Part shown: positions 13,374 through 16,498 of the stretch, one piece after another
Layout of the letters: every line of letters starts with the position of its first letter
How positions within the stretch are numbered: position 1 is the first letter of the stretch
Assembly (NCBI GenBank): GCA_964559455.1
Contig: CAZLHO010000056.1
Location: 1-16,498 of the forward strand
Length of the DNA stretch: 16,498 nucleotides
Origin: CAZLHO01 sp964559455
Lineage (GTDB): Bacteria > Krumholzibacteriota > Krumholzibacteriia > LZORAL124-64-63
Direction of reading: 5' to 3'
Notes under the pieces: model-generated
Seen by the model: the letters and a program-made list of their open reading frames with translations, nothing else
The model's database searches: none
What the model was told of the DNA's origin: nothing
Program-made: the position numbers and the translations under genes

Positions 13374-15620
13374 ATGCGCTGGCGATTCCTGCGATGGCGG
13401 ATTCCCGAACCGCGACGATCGGTGCGCTCCTTCACGCGGGGGAACGGCGGCCCGCGGAGCCGCATGGAGCCGCGCGCCCTGCTGGCGCCGGCGCTGACCG
13501 GCGTGGTGCTGCTGGCGCTTTTCCAGTTCCTCTTCCCGCTGGCGCCCAGGATCGACTCGGATTTTCCGACCCTGGGCGAGATCTCCGACCGGGAGATCCG
13601 GGCGCCCTTCGCGATGACCGCCCCGCTGCTGGAGCGGGACGTGGAGATGCGCCAGCTGCAGCAGGTGCTCGTCGAGCCGCCGGTGGTGCGGCGACAGCCG
13701 GGGGCGCAGGTGCGTACCGCCGAGCGTTTCGGCGACTGGCGCGACGCCCTGCTGATGCACGCCGGACTGGCCGACGTCCCCAGCGGGGAGCGGCTGGACC
13801 TGATGGCGATGCGCTTTCCGGAACTGCCCCAGGAGGACATGGCCCGGGCCCTGGAGCTCGACGACCCCGTCGGCAGGCTGGAGGCCGTCGAGGCCGCCCT
13901 GGCGGAGCTGCAGGCCGTGGGCGTCGTCGACAACCTGCCTCCGGGCAATTACACGAAAATCCGCATCCTGGAGGGCGGGGGCGAAGTGACCGTCGATCTG
14001 CCCCGGGTCACCCTCCAGGCCGAACTGACGTCGCGGTTGGCGGAGATCCTCGGCGGACACGGCCTTCCCGCCGACGAGGCGGCGTGGCTCGCCCGGCTGG
14101 TGCGGCCGCTGGTCGCCTCGGACCTGGTCTACAGCGCCGACGAGACCGAGGAGCGCCGCGCCCTGGCCCGCCGCGCCGTGCCCACGCAGCGCGAGTTCAT
14201 CATGGGCGAGCGGCTGGTCGGCCGCGGCGACCGGGTGACCGAGCAGGAGGCCCTCTTCCTGAGCACCCTGCACGGCCGGCTCGTGGAGAAGGGCAGCATC
14301 GGCCCCGTCGAGAAGATCTTCTGGCGCAGCGTCACGCGGCTGCTGCTCGCCGCCGCGATGCTGCTGGTCTTCGGTTGGGTGGCCTGGATCCACTTCCGGG
14401 AGCTGCTGCTCGGCCTGCGGCGCCTCTTCGCCGCCGCTGCCGTCTTCGCCGTCTTCCTGGTCGGCGCGGCCGTGAGCCTCTCGCAGCCCTCGTTCGGCGC
14501 CGCCGCCGTGCCGGTCCCCTTGCTGGCGATCCTGTTGACGGTGCTCTTCCGCGAGCGGGTGGGCTACCCCGTCACCCTGCTGGCGCTGGCGCTGCTGGGT
14601 CTGGCCGGCGCCGACCGGGACTGGATGCTGGCCTGGGCCGTGCTGGGCCTGGTCTCGGTGGCGCTGGTTCGCCGGATCCGCCAACGCGACCAGTTCTACA
14701 AGGCGATCGCCGTGCTCTCGGCCCTGCAGGTCTTCCTGATCACGGTGGTCAACGCCACCCAGGGCGTGTCGCTGCTGGGCCTGGGCAGCGCCTACTTTGC
14801 CGGCGTGCTGACGCCGGTGGCCTCGATCGCGCTGGCGCTCTTCCTGCTGCCCGTGATCGAGCCCCTGGTGGGCGTTTCGAGCGACCTCACCCTGCTGGAG
14901 CTCTCGGACCTGAACCACCCGCTGCTGAAACGGATGGCCCTGGAGTCGCAGGGCACCTTCCACCACTGCCAGGTGGTGGCGCAGATCGCCGAGAACGCCG
15001 CCCGCAGCATCGGCGCCAACTCGCTGCTGACGCGCGTCGGCGCCCTCTTCCACGACATCGGCAAGATGAGCAAGCCCGAGTACTACGTGGAGAACCAGGG
15101 CGGCGGGCCCAACAAGCACGACGAGCTGAGCCCGAGCATGAGCGCGCTGGTGGTCGCCTCCCACGTCCGCGAGGGCATCGAGATGGCGCGGCGCTGGCGG
15201 CTGCCCCAGGCCGTCATCGACTTCATCCCCGAGCACCACGGCACGAGCGTGATGAAGTACTTCTACCACAAGGCCCTGGAGAACGACGAGCAGGAGACGG
15301 TCAAGGTGGACGACTTCCGCTACCCGGGGCCCAAGCCGCAGTCCCGGGAGACGGCGATCCTGATGCTGGCCGACGCCGTCGAGGCCGCCACCCGCTCGCT
15401 GGCCAAGCCGACGCCGGGCCGCATCCGCGAGATGACCAAGCAGATCATCGACGAACGGATGCTCAGCGGCGAGCTGGACGAATGCCAGCTTTCCCTGAAC
15501 CACCTGGCCCGGATCCGCGAGGCCTTCATTCCGTTGCTGACCGGGATCCACCACGCCCGTATCCTCTACCCGGGACAGCGCGGCGGCGATGCGGTCGGGG
15601 ACGCCGGAGGCGAGTCGTGA
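13374..15620 (+). CDS. pgpH: 7TM-HD domain phosphohydrolase, probable cyclic-di-AMP phosphodiesterase (PgpH family)
   Basis: PgpH proteins hydrolyse cyclic-di-AMP to pApA. The 748-residue protein has a basic N-terminal tail, a membrane segment at about 37-57, and a long extracytoplasmic 7TMR-HDED-type domain at about 58-318. About seven further membrane segments lie at ~320-495, followed by a cytoplasmic HD domain at ~515-730. The metal ligands match Listeria PgpH in order and spacing: H531 (GTFHHCQ), H560-D561 (FHDIGKM), H597 (SHVREG), H621-H622 (PEHHGTS) and D667 (LADAVEA), so it looks active. ATG 13374 is 3 nt after the phoH stop; ATG 13464 (M31, MEPRALLAP) is an alternative that drops the Arg-rich tail. 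Cyclic-di-AMP specificity is inferred from the family. The cyclase itself is not in the window. Confidence 0.92.
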   Translation: MRWRFLRWRIPEPRRSVRSFTRGNGGPRSRMEPRALLAPALTGVVLLALFQFLFPLAPRIDSDFPTLGEISDREIRAPFAMTAPLLERDVEMRQLQQVLVEPPVVRRQPGAQVRTAERFGDWRDALLMHAGLADVPSGERLDLMAMRFPELPQEDMARALELDDPVGRLEAVEAALAELQAVGVVDNLPPGNYTKIRILEGGGEVTVDLPRVTLQAELTSRLAEILGGHGLPADEAAWLARLVRPLVASDLVYSADETEERRALARRAVPTQREFIMGERLVGRGDRVTEQEALFLSTLHGRLVEKGSIGPVEKIFWRSVTRLLLAAAMLLVFGWVAWIHFRELLLGLRRLFAAAAVFAVFLVGAAVSLSQPSFGAAAVPVPLLAILLTVLFRERVGYPVTLLALALLGLAGADRDWMLAWAVLGLVSVALVRRIRQRDQFYKAIAVLSALQVFLITVVNATQGVSLLGLGSAYFAGVLTPVASIALALFLLPVIEPLVGVSSDLTLLELSDLNHPLLKRMALESQGTFHHCQVVAQIAENAARSIGANSLLTRVGALFHDIGKMSKPEYYVENQGGGPNKHDELSPSMSALVVASHVREGIEMARRWRLPQAVIDFIPEHHGTSVMKYFYHKALENDEQETVKVDDFRYPGPKPQSRETAILMLADAVEAATRSLAKPTPGRIREMTKQIIDERMLSGELDECQLSLNHLARIREAFIPLLTGIHHARILYPGQRGGDAVGDAGGES
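15606..15610 (+). promoter_or_regulatory. Shine-Dalgarno site of ybeY inside the end of pgpH
   Basis: GGAGG lies 6 nt before GTG 15617. It supports the overlapping GTG start over any later candidate. Confidence 0.7.
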
Positions 15621-16147
15621 TCCTGCGCGAGGTCGACCGCCTGACGACGGGCGCCCGGCCCGACTGCGCGCCGGCCGCCGAGGAGCTGGCGGCCTTGCTG
15701 TCGCCCCTGGGATCTCCCGGCTGGACCGTGGACCTGGTCTGGGTCGAGGACGACGCGATCGCCCGTCTGAACGGCGACTACCGCGGCGCCGGCGAGACGA
15801 CCGACGTGCTCTCGTTCTCCTACCTCGCCGAGGCGGGGGAGGGGAGCCCCGACCTGGCCGTCGGCCGGGGCTGGGCGGCGAAGCCGCTGTGGCGGGAATC
15901 GACGGACGCCGAGGCCGATGAGCCCGTGGGCGAGATCGTCGTCGCCCCGGGTTTCGTGATTCGCCGCTGCCTCGAGCGGGGCTGGGACCCGAGCGCCGAG
16001 ATGGCCCTGCTGGCCGTCCACGGCGGATTGCACATCCTGGGCTGGGAGCACGGCGACGCCGCGGCGTCGGCCGCGATGCGGCGCGCCGAGGCCGAGGTGC
16101 TGGAGCGCCGCGGCCGCCCGCATCCCCTGCTCGAGAAGGAGGGTTGA
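15617..16147 (+). CDS. ybeY: Endoribonuclease/rRNA maturation factor YbeY
   Basis: YbeY is a zinc metalloprotein needed for 16S rRNA 3'-end maturation and ribosome quality control. From GTG 15617 the protein is 176 residues. It shows the UPF0054 hallmarks: LNGDYRGAGETTDVLSFSY (51-69), GEIVVAP (105-111) and the zinc motif HGGLHILGWEH (135-145), with H135, H139 and H145 in the H-x3-H-x5-H pattern. Between DVLSF and GEIVV there are about 37 residues where typical members have roughly 10-20, an acidic and Gly-rich insertion (about 70-103) that includes WAAKPLWRES. The start overlaps the pgpH stop (GTGA), and a membrane-protein gene follows after 5 nt. The phoH-pgpH-ybeY order supports the call strongly. 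Confidence 0.94.
   Translation: MILREVDRLTTGARPDCAPAAEELAALLSPLGSPGWTVDLVWVEDDAIARLNGDYRGAGETTDVLSFSYLAEAGEGSPDLAVGRGWAAKPLWRESTDAEADEPVGEIVVAPGFVIRRCLERGWDPSAEMALLAVHGGLHILGWEHGDAAASAAMRRAEAEVLERRGRPHPLLEKEG
16136..16143 (+). promoter_or_regulatory. Shine-Dalgarno site of the last gene
   Basis: AAGGAGGG lies 9 nt before ATG 16153, overlapping the end of ybeY. It supports a real gene running off the window. Confidence 0.8.
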
Positions 16148-16152
16148 AGCAG

Positions 16153-16498
16153 ATGGAGGCTGAGGGATCCGGATTCGTCCTTCCCACGGCGGCGATCCTG
16201 GCGGCTGCCGCTTTCCTGGTGGCGATGCTGATGGTCGGGCTGCTGGCCGCCTTTTCGCGCACGAGCAGCCTCTACCGGAACGGGCTGCTGGACCCGGAGT
16301 CGCTGGGGGGCGTGCTGAAGGGCCTGCTCGGCGCTCCGCGCCGCTTCGTGCTCTCGGTCGGCACGCTCTACCTGGGGGCGACGGCGGTCAGCTGCCTCGC
16401 CGCCGGCCGCCTGCTGGCTTCCGCCCGTCCGGAACTGGGCGGCTGGCGCTTCTACCTGCCCGCCGCGGTGGCGGTCGTGGTCGTCTGGACCCTGACGG
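16153..16498 (+). CDS. Membrane protein, probable CNNM/DUF21 (CorC/HlyC-type) transporter, 3' partial
   Basis: Only the first 115 codons are present, with no stop before the window end. The translation starts MEAEGSGFVLPTAAILAAAA and shows hydrophobic segments at about 12-34, 61-83 and 97-115. A polar stretch between the first two (SRTSSLYRNGLLDPESLGGV, then LKGLLGAPRRFVLSVGTLYL) corresponds in layout to the CNNM domain: a first helix, an S-x-S-region, an 'LL..P.RF...V..GTL' segment and a second helix. The classic small-residue S-E-T motif (as in SASETA) is not clear here (AAFSRTSSLY), so the match is partial. The position directly after ybeY is where CNNM/CBS 'hemolysin' genes, Mg2+ or Co2+ transport proteins, are often found. 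The call rests mainly on this context. Confidence 0.55.
   Translation, partial: MEAEGSGFVLPTAAILAAAAFLVAMLMVGLLAAFSRTSSLYRNGLLDPESLGGVLKGLLGAPRRFVLSVGTLYLGATAVSCLAAGRLLASARPELGGWRFYLPAAVAVVVVWTLT

Noticed and set aside
12015..16262. Very long minus-strand open frame (about 1415 codons) opposite aspS, phoH, pgpH and ybeY
   Set aside because: It lies opposite four well-identified genes, is low-complexity (Arg, Gly, Gln, His-rich) and has no domain. Such frames are expected in high-GC coding DNA.
1..16498. Mobile elements, phage or defence genes, CRISPR arrays, tRNA or rRNA genes
   Set aside because: No terminal inverted repeats, transposase motifs, repeat-spacer pattern or tRNA-like cloverleaf were seen; composition is even across the window.

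Overview
This is a G+C-rich bacterial chromosome segment (about 70% G+C by eye) with dense, mostly co-directional genes. It appears to come from a diderm of the FCB superphylum or a nearby candidate phylum (Krumholzibacteriota/Eisenbacteria/Latescibacterota-like). The reasons are a PorV/PorQ-type outer-membrane protein, an FG-GAP-type secreted protein with a sorting-like C-terminus, an LpxH-like lipid A enzyme, and a short primary-type sigma factor of the kind found in Bacteroidota. The phylum is an inference; no rRNA gene is present.

Layout. (1) Positions 1-2041: the end of a large secreted beta-propeller-like protein followed by a PorV/PorQ-family outer-membrane protein, probably one transcript. 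(2) Positions 2038-2787, minus strand: an LpxH-like phosphoesterase that converges on porV, the two stop codons sharing one CTAG. A compact divergent promoter region separates it from a small coiled-coil protein of unknown function (2873-3307). (3) Positions 3336-4928: a Do/HtrA protease behind a strong sigma-70 promoter and a 120-nt leader with hairpins. (4) Positions 5000-5854: an RpoD/SigA-type sigma factor. (5) Positions 5952-6860: a membrane-anchored M23 (LytM) peptidase. (6) From 6961 to the window end: a tight operon-like run of AMIN-Amidase_3-LysM amidase, YbbR-domain protein, hisS, aspS, phoH, pgpH (7TM-HD), ybeY, and the start of a membrane protein that is probably a CNNM/CorC-type transporter. 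Three of its junctions are 4-nt GTGA stop/start overlaps.

How the genes work together. The two peptidoglycan genes serve wall remodelling and LpxH serves lipid A. HtrA handles envelope protein quality control, and the PorV and FG-GAP genes belong to the cell surface and secretion. The long operon joins wall hydrolysis, tRNA charging (His, Asp), RNA maturation (PhoH, YbeY) and probable cyclic-di-AMP signalling (PgpH, with YbbR as the possible partner of a cyclase not in this window).

I see no mobile element, CRISPR array, tRNA, rRNA, phage or defence gene, and no clearly new multigene system. The most interesting points are promoter-like sequences resembling the Bacteroidota TTTG/TAnnTTTG type beside a Bacteroidota-like sigma factor, the mirrored divergent promoter with a probable near-leaderless lpxH, the YPAP sorting-like domain next to PorV, and unusual active-loop residues in AspRS.
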